The notes under the pieces: generated by a model | What the model was told of the DNA's origin: nothing | Database searches by the model: none | Seen by the model: only the letters and a program-made list of their open reading frames with translations | Position numbers and translations under genes: made by a program | Part shown: in pieces, positions 7,940-14,580 of the stretch | Layout of the letters: each line of letters begins with the position of its first letter | Position numbering within the stretch: the stretch's first letter is position 1 | NCBI GenBank assembly: GCA_002336845.1 | Contig: DDEX01000089.1 | Coordinates: 1 to 20,485 of the forward strand | DNA length: 20,485 nt | Reading direction: 5' to 3' | From: Rhodobacteraceae bacterium UBA1943 | GTDB lineage: Bacteria; Pseudomonadota; Alphaproteobacteria; Rhodobacterales; Rhodobacteraceae

Positions 7940-8151
7940 GTCTCGTCCCCCAAAGCCCAGCGGAAGGAAGGATCAACAAAAGACAGCCGACTGCCCTGAG
8001 GGCGATACCGATCTGCCGGAAAACCCGGAACTGGCTAAGCATCCGCCCGAACAATCTGAACAATGCGCACGAAAAATGAAACCTTTAATCTTTGCCGGGC
8101 AACGGGCATCCAAGGGTTGACGGTGGCTCGGATTTGGCAAAAACTTTCCTT

Positions 8152-9261
8152 GTGACCGCTGCAAGCCAGACAGTCCCTGCCCCAGACCAGACAGGCCGCG
8201 ATGCGCTGCGCCTGCCCTATGGCTATGTGGCGCCCTCCAACCCGACCGAGCGCGCCGTCGCACAAGTGTTTGCCGATGTGCTGCGCGTCTCGCCGGTCGG
8301 GGTGGATGACGATTTCTACGATCTTGGCGGCGATTCCCTGACGGGCGAACAGATCAGCCTGGAGTTGCAGCAACGCATCGGGCGTGATTTTGCAATCTCG
8401 ACCCTGTTCGATTGCCCCACGCCGCGCCTGATCGCCCGCTTTCTGGGCCAGGGCGCCCTGCCCCTTTCACCCGGAAATGCGCCGATCTTCGTGGTGCATG
8501 GCCGGGGCGGCTATACCGTGCCTCGGCCAGAGTTTCATCAGGGGCTGGCGCGCGGGTCGCGGCTGGTGATGTTCGAACTGCCGGGTATCAGGGGTGGCGG
8601 CCCCAGGCTGCACACGATACCCGAGATTGCGGCGGCCTATGTCGAGCAGATCGCGCGCGACTGGCCCGAAGGGCCGATCCGTCTGGCTGCTTTTTGCGCT
8701 GGCGGCATGATCGTGCTGGAAATGGCTGCACAACTCAAGGCGCAGGGGCGGCCGGTTGCATCGCTCGTGCTACTGGACCCATCGGTGCCCAACCGCGTGC
8801 GCCAACATCACCGCGCATTGCGGCGGGTCGAGGCGGCGCCCGGCGATACCGCCGCGGCGCGTGCCTATGCCTTGCGATTTGGCCGGACCAATGGTCTGTT
8901 GCATGCGTTGGAATGGCGGCTGCGGATGGCATCCTGCATCTTGCGCGAATTCTGGCTGGACGGGCTGCGGCGCAAGGGCAGCTTTTCGAGGCACCGCCAT
9001 TCCGGGTTGAAGGTGCTGCCCCGTGCGGCACTGATCGTCGCCTATCGCTTTGGCTGGCCTGCCCCTTATGACGGCCCGGTGGGTCTGATCGCATCCGAGG
9101 ACCGGGCGCCGGAGTTCAACGATCCCGCCTCCGTCTGGGCTCGGCTTATCCCCCAGCGCCATATCGTCATTCTGGCCAAACACCACGATGACATCGGTCA
9201 GGCGAATGCGGCAGAAGTCTCGGCCCGGATGGAGGCGATGCTGCTGGACGGCCCCGGCTAA
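8152..9261 (+). CDS. Peptidyl/acyl carrier protein-thioesterase didomain (NRPS-like)
   Basis: A two-domain protein holding an acyl or aminoacyl group on a phosphopantetheine arm and releasing it. With GTG 8152 as start it has 369 residues. The carrier domain spans about 25-100 with the attachment site DLGGDSL (Ser62). An alpha/beta-hydrolase thioesterase domain begins near 112 with IFVVHGRGGY. The nucleophile elbow reads AAFCAGGM, placing Cys182 where most type I thioesterases have Ser; Asp209 (LLDPS) and His344/345 (KHHDD) complete the triad. No adenylation or condensation domain is attached, so a partner must load it; the adjacent ligase is the obvious candidate. Upstream in-frame TTG codons at 8134 and 8092 are alternative starts; none has a good ribosome site. 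Carrier and thioesterase identity is firm, the product is unknown. Confidence 0.86.
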   Translation: MTAASQTVPAPDQTGRDALRLPYGYVAPSNPTERAVAQVFADVLRVSPVGVDDDFYDLGGDSLTGEQISLELQQRIGRDFAISTLFDCPTPRLIARFLGQGALPLSPGNAPIFVVHGRGGYTVPRPEFHQGLARGSRLVMFELPGIRGGGPRLHTIPEIAAAYVEQIARDWPEGPIRLAAFCAGGMIVLEMAAQLKAQGRPVASLVLLDPSVPNRVRQHHRALRRVEAAPGDTAAARAYALRFGRTNGLLHALEWRLRMASCILREFWLDGLRRKGSFSRHRHSGLKVLPRAALIVAYRFGWPAPYDGPVGLIASEDRAPEFNDPASVWARLIPQRHIVILAKHHDDIGQANAAEVSARMEAMLLDGPG

Positions 9262-10745
9262 CCTCGCCCCTCAAGCTGCGCCCGCAACTCCCGCTTCAAC
9301 ACCTTGCCATTGGTGTTGCGCGGCAGGCTTTCCACCAGCACGAATTTGCGCGGCCTTTTGTCGGGCGACAACTGCACGCGGCAATGGGCATCCAGCGCAG
9401 CCTCTGTGATGGTGGGATCGGCGACGACAAAGGCCGCAATCTCCTCGTCCACTGCGGCGCTGGCAAAGCCCACCACCGCAACGTCACGCACGCCGGGCAG
9501 CGCCGTCAGGATGGCTTCGATTTCCGCCGGATACACATTCGCCCCGCCGCGGATGATCAGATCCGACCCGCGCCCCACCACCGTCAGAAAGCCGTCCGGC
9601 GATATCTGGGCCAGATCCCCGGTATAGGCCCAGCCATCGCGCAGCCGGTCGCCCGTCTCGCGCGCGCGGTTCTTGTAAAGCCCTTCGGCCATGCCGTGAC
9701 TGCGCATCCGCATCAGCCCCACTTCGCCATGCGGCAGCGGTTGGTCCTGATCATCCACCACCTGCAAGCGCACGGTCGGCATGATGCGTCCGTCGGTATG
9801 GGCATGGGTCGCCAGATCCTGCCCCGCCAGAACCGAACAGGTGCCCGAGACCGACGAGGAGAAACAATGCAGGAAACCGGGCGTCAGGTCGCGCCCGGCG
9901 CGAACCTTGTCCGCCGTCCGCATCCCCGAGCCGCCGCAATAAAGCACCCTCAGCCCCGGCATCAGCGGCCCCTGCCCTTCTGGCGCAAGGGCCAGCATGG
10001 CGTTCACCGTGGCGGGAACTGCGAAAAGGAAGGTCACGCCCTGGGCATTGACCTTCTCGATCAGCTCTTCAGGGCCAAAGATCGGCGGGTGGAACTGCAC
10101 CGTCGCCCCGCGCAAAAGCTGGCCGATGGTATGGTTGCGCGAGGCCGAGAACGACAGTGGATAGGCGTTCAGGAACCGCCCGCCAAACGGATAGGCCCCT
10201 TCGAACCCATAGCCCATCGACCGCAACAGCAGCGTGCGGTGGCCGATGACGATGCCAAGCGGCCGCCCCGTGGTGCCCGAGGTCAGCGAGAGGAAGGCCG
10301 GGTGGCTGATCGTCGGATGCCGGTCCAGCGGCGCGGGCGACTGGCGTGCAACCTGCGCCGCCCAGTCGGATGCGCAGGGGATCGAACGGTAAGCCCCGCC
10401 AGAAATATCGCGGTCCTCGATAATGGCAGCCAGATCGAATTCCTGCGCAAGGCGACTGCGTTCATCGGTGCGGTTGCGAAAGTCGATCGGCACGGCCACG
10501 GCGTCCAGCATCCACAGGCCAACCGTGGCGACAACCATGTCCAGCCCATCGCGCAAGGCTAGGCCCACCTGCGCACCCGGCCCGACACCCTCGGCCTGCA
10601 AGGCCCGCGCCCAACGCGCGGCCTCGTCGGCCAGCCCGACGAAACTCAGCATCCTCCCGCCCGAGACCAGCGCGGGCCTTTCGCCATAACTGCCCGCCAA
10701 GGCATGGAAAATGTCGGCAAAGCTGGTCTTGGCGGCAGTATCCAT
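9258..10745 (-). CDS. Stand-alone AMP-forming acid ligase (acyl-CoA synthetase / adenylation enzyme)
   Basis: It activates a carboxylic acid with ATP to an acyl-adenylate and passes it to CoA or a carrier thiol. The 495-aa single-domain ANL enzyme has the phosphate loop LTSGTTGRPLG at 154-164 (the usual PKG lysine is Leu), YTGDLAQISPDGF at 374-386, and GRGSDLIIRGGANVYPAEIE around 392-411. The C-terminal catalytic Lys481 sits in TNGKVLKREL. The motif that normally reads Y-G-x-T-E is SVSGTCS at 298-304, lacking the acidic residue. ATG 10745 has AGGG upstream. The stop overlaps that of the carrier-thioesterase gene (shared bases CTA/TAA) in tail-to-tail orientation. It may be co-transcribed with the oxidoreductase 57 bases upstream. 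Whether it loads CoA or the neighbouring carrier domain is undecided. Confidence 0.88.
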   Translation of the reverse strand: MDTAAKTSFADIFHALAGSYGERPALVSGGRMLSFVGLADEAARWARALQAEGVGPGAQVGLALRDGLDMVVATVGLWMLDAVAVPIDFRNRTDERSRLAQEFDLAAIIEDRDISGGAYRSIPCASDWAAQVARQSPAPLDRHPTISHPAFLSLTSGTTGRPLGIVIGHRTLLLRSMGYGFEGAYPFGGRFLNAYPLSFSASRNHTIGQLLRGATVQFHPPIFGPEELIEKVNAQGVTFLFAVPATVNAMLALAPEGQGPLMPGLRVLYCGGSGMRTADKVRAGRDLTPGFLHCFSSSVSGTCSVLAGQDLATHAHTDGRIMPTVRLQVVDDQDQPLPHGEVGLMRMRSHGMAEGLYKNRARETGDRLRDGWAYTGDLAQISPDGFLTVVGRGSDLIIRGGANVYPAEIEAILTALPGVRDVAVVGFASAAVDEEIAAFVVADPTITEAALDAHCRVQLSPDKRPRKFVLVESLPRNTNGKVLKRELRAQLEGRG

Positions 10746-10802
10746 TGATTGGCCCTGTTCGCTGGGTTTGCGTTTGTTCTGGAACCGGTTCTGTGCGGCA
10801 GC

Positions 10803-12191
10803 CTAGTGCCGCCCGGTCAGCCAGTTGCCAAACGCGGCAAAGCGCGAGGGTGGAATGCCCAGCCGCGCCTCTCGCTTATCTGCGATGCGCAGCAGGGAAT
10901 ACATGGTGTGAACCCCCAGCCAGCGGAACGGTTCCGGCTCCCACGACCGGACCTTGCGGTTGACCCATGGCAGGCGGGCAAGCTCGGTATCGCGGTTCAG
11001 GACCAGATCGGCCAGCGTGCGCCCCGACAGGTTCGAGGTGGACACCCCCACCCCCACATAGCCCCCGGCCCAGCCGATGCCGGTTGCCGGGTCCAGCCCC
11101 ACGGTGGTGCACCAGTCGCGCGGCACACCGATCACGCCGCACCAGGCATGATCGATGGCGAAATCGCGGGTGATCGGGAAATGGGTATGCAGGATTTCGG
11201 TCAGCCGCCGGATCGTCTCGCCATCCGGCGCGCCGGAATTGTCGAGTTTCGAGCCATATTTGTAGGGCACGCCGCGCGCGCCCACGGTGATGCGGCCTTC
11301 CCTCGTGCGCTGGCAATAGCAATAGGCATTGTTGAAATCGCCAAAGATTTCATGCTTTTGCCAGCCGATTTCATCCCAGACATGGGGTGGCAGCGGCTGG
11401 GTCGCGATCTGTGCGGAATTCAGGGGCAGCCATTCCCGCTCATGCCCCGGCAAGGTGGCGGTGAACCCCTCGGTCGCGCGCAGGATGAAGCGGGCCTTGA
11501 CCGTGCCGCAGTCGGTTTTCACCACGCCGGGGGAAAATTCGGTCACCGTCGTGCCCTCGACGATCTGCACCCCCAGCCGCTCGACCACCTCGGCCAGCCC
11601 GCGCACCAGTTTGGCAGGCTGCACGCGGGCCACATCGGTCACGATCATGCCGCCCAGAATGCCCGGCACATTCACCCGCGCCCGCGCCTCCTCGGCCCCG
11701 ATCTCGAAAGTCCGCTGATCTTCGCCCCAAGCACGGCGATGGGCGACCTCGGCCTTCATCCGGTCCAGTTGCGCGGGGTTGGTGGCGACCATCAGCTCAT
11801 CGGTCGGCAGTATGTCGGCGTCGATCCCCTCTTCGGCCGCCACGCGGATCACCTCGGCCACCGTGCCGTTCATCGCCTGCACCATCTGGCGCACCGGGCC
11901 TTCGCCCTTGTCGGCGGCATAGCGGGCATGGTTCCAGGCAAACCCGCCCGAGAGCCACCCGCCGTTGCGGCCCGAGGCGCCAAAGCCTGCGAACTCTTTT
12001 TCAATGACAAGGATGTTCAGCGAAGGATCGGCTTTTTTCAGGTAATAGGCCGACCACAGGCCGGTATAGCCCGCCCCGATGATCGCCACATCGACGGTGG
12101 TATCCCCTGCCAGCGCCTTGCGCCGTGTCCTGGGCAGGCCGATATCAGCATACCAAAAGGAAATGTCACCGATCTTTTTTGGTTCCGCCAT
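10803..12191 (-). CDS. FAD-dependent oxidoreductase (DAO superfamily, PuuB-like)
   Basis: Probably oxidises an amine or amino-acid C-N bond, passing electrons to FAD. The 462-aa protein has a Rossmann FAD motif VAIIGAGYTGLWSAYYL (GAGYTG at 39-44) with the ribose-binding Glu64 in LVIEKE. The second FAD contact SGRNGGW is at 73-79 and a C-terminal block GWAGGYVGVGVSTSNLSG reaches the flavin. This layout matches the gamma-glutamylputrescine oxidoreductase-like branch, though substrate cannot be read from sequence. ATG 12191 was chosen because GGAGGTG lies 5 bases upstream; a longer frame to 12242 is unlikely. It follows the LysR gene by 54 bases and precedes the ligase gene by 57, all on one strand. 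Confidence 0.9.
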   Translation of the reverse strand: MAEPKKIGDISFWYADIGLPRTRRKALAGDTTVDVAIIGAGYTGLWSAYYLKKADPSLNILVIEKEFAGFGASGRNGGWLSGGFAWNHARYAADKGEGPVRQMVQAMNGTVAEVIRVAAEEGIDADILPTDELMVATNPAQLDRMKAEVAHRRAWGEDQRTFEIGAEEARARVNVPGILGGMIVTDVARVQPAKLVRGLAEVVERLGVQIVEGTTVTEFSPGVVKTDCGTVKARFILRATEGFTATLPGHEREWLPLNSAQIATQPLPPHVWDEIGWQKHEIFGDFNNAYCYCQRTREGRITVGARGVPYKYGSKLDNSGAPDGETIRRLTEILHTHFPITRDFAIDHAWCGVIGVPRDWCTTVGLDPATGIGWAGGYVGVGVSTSNLSGRTLADLVLNRDTELARLPWVNRKVRSWEPEPFRWLGVHTMYSLLRIADKREARLGIPPSRFAAFGNWLTGRH

Positions 12192-12245
12192 GTCGCACCT
12201 CCGGGTCGCCGCAACTCTGGCGCGGGGCTTGACCGGACGCAAGGA

Positions 12246-13130
12246 TCAGGCAGCGATTTCGCCCTCAAGCCAGGTGCGGAACGACACCAGCGGCGCGCGG
12301 GCGGGCGTTGTGTCGGGCCAGACCAGATAATACGATCCCAGCGCCTTTACCGGACCACCGAATATCGGCACCAGCCGCCCCTCGGCCAGTTCGCGGGTGA
12401 TCAGAAACCGCGGCATCAGCACAAGGCCAAGGCCGTGGATGGCAGCCTGGCTCATCGTTGAAAACTGGTCGAACAGCATCGCGGGGGGGCGTGTGCCGAC
12501 CTCGCCGTGATGGGCCAGCCAGCGGCCCCAATCGCCGGGGCGACTTTCCAGTTGCAAGAGCGGATGATGCAGGATGTCCGCGGCACGGGTCAGCGGGGCC
12601 GGCAGAAAGCCGGGGGCGGCAACGGCCACCAGTTCCTCATCCATCAGCTTCAGGTATTCCACCCCCGGCCAATCCTGCCGGCCATAGTGGATTGCGGCGT
12701 CAAAGGCAGTGGTGGTGAAATCAAAGGGTTTCAGCCGCGTGGACAGGTTCACCGTCACCTCGGGGTGGGCCTGCGCGAACCGGGCCAGTCGCGGCGCCAG
12801 CCAATGCACCCCGAATGCGGGCAGGATCGCCAGGTTCAGGCTGCCCCCCGTCGGATTGGCGCGCAGGGTCAGCGAGGCCTGCGACAAGGTCTGCAAGGCC
12901 CGCCGCGCCTCGGCCACAAAATCAATCGCCGCCGGGGTCAGGCGCAGGCGGTGCTTGTCGCGGATCAAGAGGGCCACGCCCAATTGCCCCTCCAGCACCT
13001 GCAACTGGCGGCTGATCGCCCCCTGCGTCAGGTTCAGTTCGGCGGCGGCGGCTGAGGCCGTGCCAAGTCGCGCCACCGCCTCCAGCGCCAGAAGCGAGGG
13101 GATCGAGGGCAGATAGCGGCGCGCGAACAT
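12246..13130 (-). CDS. LysR-family transcriptional regulator (GcvA/GcdR-like), divergent from gcdH
   Basis: A 294-aa DNA-binding regulator. The N-terminal winged helix-turn-helix is LALEAVARLGTASAAAAELNL followed by TQGAISRQLQVLEGQLGVALL (about residues 14-55). The effector-binding domain follows, with LNLAILPAFGVHWLAPRLARF and the GLGLVLMPRFLI block typical of GcvA-like members. ATG 13130 has AGGAAA 7 bases upstream; the frame could open further into the intergenic region but the added residues do not look like protein. It is transcribed away from glutaryl-CoA dehydrogenase across a 100-bp gap, the classic arrangement for a LysR protein and its target. It may also affect the two downstream co-directional genes. 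The inducer is probably glutarate or a related metabolite, by inference. Confidence 0.92.
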   Translation of the reverse strand: MFARRYLPSIPSLLALEAVARLGTASAAAAELNLTQGAISRQLQVLEGQLGVALLIRDKHRLRLTPAAIDFVAEARRALQTLSQASLTLRANPTGGSLNLAILPAFGVHWLAPRLARFAQAHPEVTVNLSTRLKPFDFTTTAFDAAIHYGRQDWPGVEYLKLMDEELVAVAAPGFLPAPLTRAADILHHPLLQLESRPGDWGRWLAHHGEVGTRPPAMLFDQFSTMSQAAIHGLGLVLMPRFLITRELAEGRLVPIFGGPVKALGSYYLVWPDTTPARAPLVSFRTWLEGEIAA

Positions 13131-13184
13131 GAGTTTTCCTGATAGCCTTGTGCGGTCGTTTCGTTGGATCATGCAGCAGAATCG

Positions 13185-13195
13185 TGCGATACGCA
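13185..13195. promoter_or_regulatory. Candidate operator in the LysR-gcdH intergenic region
   Basis: The interrupted palindrome TGCG-ATA-CGCA lies 35 bases before the gcdH start and 54 bases before the LysR start. LysR proteins bind interrupted dyads of T-N11-A type near divergent promoters, so the site is well placed. It is a short match that could arise by chance in this GC-rich DNA. Confidence 0.35.
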
Positions 13196-13230
13196 TCCCA
13201 TACCATGACATTTCCACGGCGGAGGCAGAA

Positions 13231-14451
13231 ATGGCCGACAAACCCAAGCTGAAAGCGAAAGATGCCCCCGATCTGGGCCGGTTCGACTGGGAGGATGCCT
13301 TCCGACTTGATGCGCAACTGACCGAGGAAGAGCGCGCGTTGCGTGACGGCGCCCGTGCCTATGCGCAGGAAAAGCTGCAACCCCGCATCATCAAGGCCTT
13401 TGCCGAAGAATCGACCGACCCCGCGATTTTCCGCGAAATGGGCGAAATGGGCCTGTTGGGCGTGACCGTGCCCGAGGAATATGGTGGGCTGGGCGCAAGC
13501 TATGTCGCCTATGGCCTGATCGCGCGTGAGGTCGAGCGGGTCGATAGCGGCTATCGTTCGATGATGTCGGTGCAGTCCAGCCTCGTGATGTATCCGATCT
13601 ATGCCTATGGCAGCGAAGATCAGCGCAAGAAATACCTGCCGAAACTGGCAAGCGGCGAATGGATCGGCTGCTTTGGCCTGACCGAGCCGGATGCGGGTTC
13701 CGACCCCGCTGGCATGAAGACCGTGGCGAAAAAGACCGCCAATGGCTATGTGCTGAACGGTTCGAAAATGTGGATCTCGAACGCGCCCATCGCGGATGTG
13801 TTCGTGGTCTGGGCCAAGTCTGACGCGCATGGCGGCAAGATCCGTGGCTTTGTGCTGGACAAGGGCACCAAGGGCCTGTCGGCGCCCAAGATCGGCGGCA
13901 AGCTGTCGCTCCGCGCCTCGATCACCGGCGAGATCGTGATGGAGAATGTGGAAGTGGGCGAGGACGCCCTTCTGCCGCATGTCGAAGGGCTGAAGGGGCC
14001 GTTCGGCTGCCTGAACCGCGCGCGTTACGGCATTTCCTGGGGGGTGATGGGCGCGGCAGAGTTCTGCCTGTCGGCCGCGCGTCAGTATGGGCTGGATCGC
14101 AAGCAGTTTGGCAAGCCCATCGCGCAAACGCAGCTTTTCCAACTGAAACTGGCCAACATGCTGACCGAGATTTCGCTGGGCCTGCAAGCCAGCCTGCAAG
14201 TCGGCCGGCTGCTGGATGACGCCAATGCAGCACCCGAGATGATCTCGATCGTCAAGCGCAACAACTGCGGCAAGGCGCTGGATATCGCCCGCTGGGCCCG
14301 CGATATGCACGGCGGCAACGGCATTTCCGAGGAATTCCAGGTGATCCGTCACATGGTGAACCTGGAAACCGTGAATACCTATGAAGGCACGCATGACGTT
14401 CACGCGCTGATCCTTGGCCGGGCCATCACCGGGTTGCAGGCGTTTTTCTAA
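13231..14451 (+). CDS. gcdH: Glutaryl-CoA dehydrogenase
   Basis: It oxidises and decarboxylates glutaryl-CoA to crotonyl-CoA in lysine, hydroxylysine and tryptophan degradation, feeding electrons to ETF. The 406-aa protein has the full acyl-CoA dehydrogenase fold. VERVDSGYRSMMSVQSSLVM (101-120) is nearly the human GCDH substrate-binding segment. The flavin block is GCFGLTEPDAGSDP (146-159), and the catalytic base is Glu385 in NTYEGTHDVHALILGRAITG. ATG 13231 follows GGAGGCAG and gives the usual N-terminus; earlier in-frame codons were rejected. A hairpin terminator follows. Control by the divergent LysR gene is likely. No CoA-transferase gene for glutarate is adjacent in the window. Confidence 0.96.
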   Translation: MADKPKLKAKDAPDLGRFDWEDAFRLDAQLTEEERALRDGARAYAQEKLQPRIIKAFAEESTDPAIFREMGEMGLLGVTVPEEYGGLGASYVAYGLIAREVERVDSGYRSMMSVQSSLVMYPIYAYGSEDQRKKYLPKLASGEWIGCFGLTEPDAGSDPAGMKTVAKKTANGYVLNGSKMWISNAPIADVFVVWAKSDAHGGKIRGFVLDKGTKGLSAPKIGGKLSLRASITGEIVMENVEVGEDALLPHVEGLKGPFGCLNRARYGISWGVMGAAEFCLSAARQYGLDRKQFGKPIAQTQLFQLKLANMLTEISLGLQASLQVGRLLDDANAAPEMISIVKRNNCGKALDIARWARDMHGGNGISEEFQVIRHMVNLETVNTYEGTHDVHALILGRAITGLQAFF

Positions 14452-14497
14452 GCCAAGCTCCACCCAAGGAAGTCGCACAATTCTTGCAAGGATTTTG

Positions 14498-14522
14498 GGC
14501 CCGCGCCTTTGGTGCGGGCCTT
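14498..14522 (+). terminator. Hairpin terminator after gcdH
   Basis: A 10-bp stem (GGCCCGCGCC with GGTGCGGGCC, one G-T pair) closes a TTT loop 47 bases after the gcdH stop. The T tail is short (TT), but stem stability and position support termination. Confidence 0.68.
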
Positions 14523-14580
14523 CGCCTATGTGATCCGCGCGCCCTTTCCCTTCACCCGGCCGTCGCCTAGTGTCCGCACC

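Noticed and set aside
7993..8003. Small hairpin GCCC-TGA-GGGC in the TAXI / carrier gap
   Set aside because: Only 4 base pairs and no T run; expected often by chance at this GC content.
8117..8145. Possible promoter TTGACG with a 17-base spacer before the carrier-thioesterase gene
   Set aside because: The -10 position reads AAAACT, a poor match, and transcription would begin almost at the chosen GTG; left out of the feature list.
9384..10562. A 392-codon plus-strand frame opposite the acid ligase
   Set aside because: Antisense to an enzyme with recognisable ANL motifs; no independent support.
10749..12461. A 570-codon plus-strand frame opposite the FAD oxidoreductase
   Set aside because: Antisense to a gene with full FAD motifs and a good ribosome site; composition is shadow-like.
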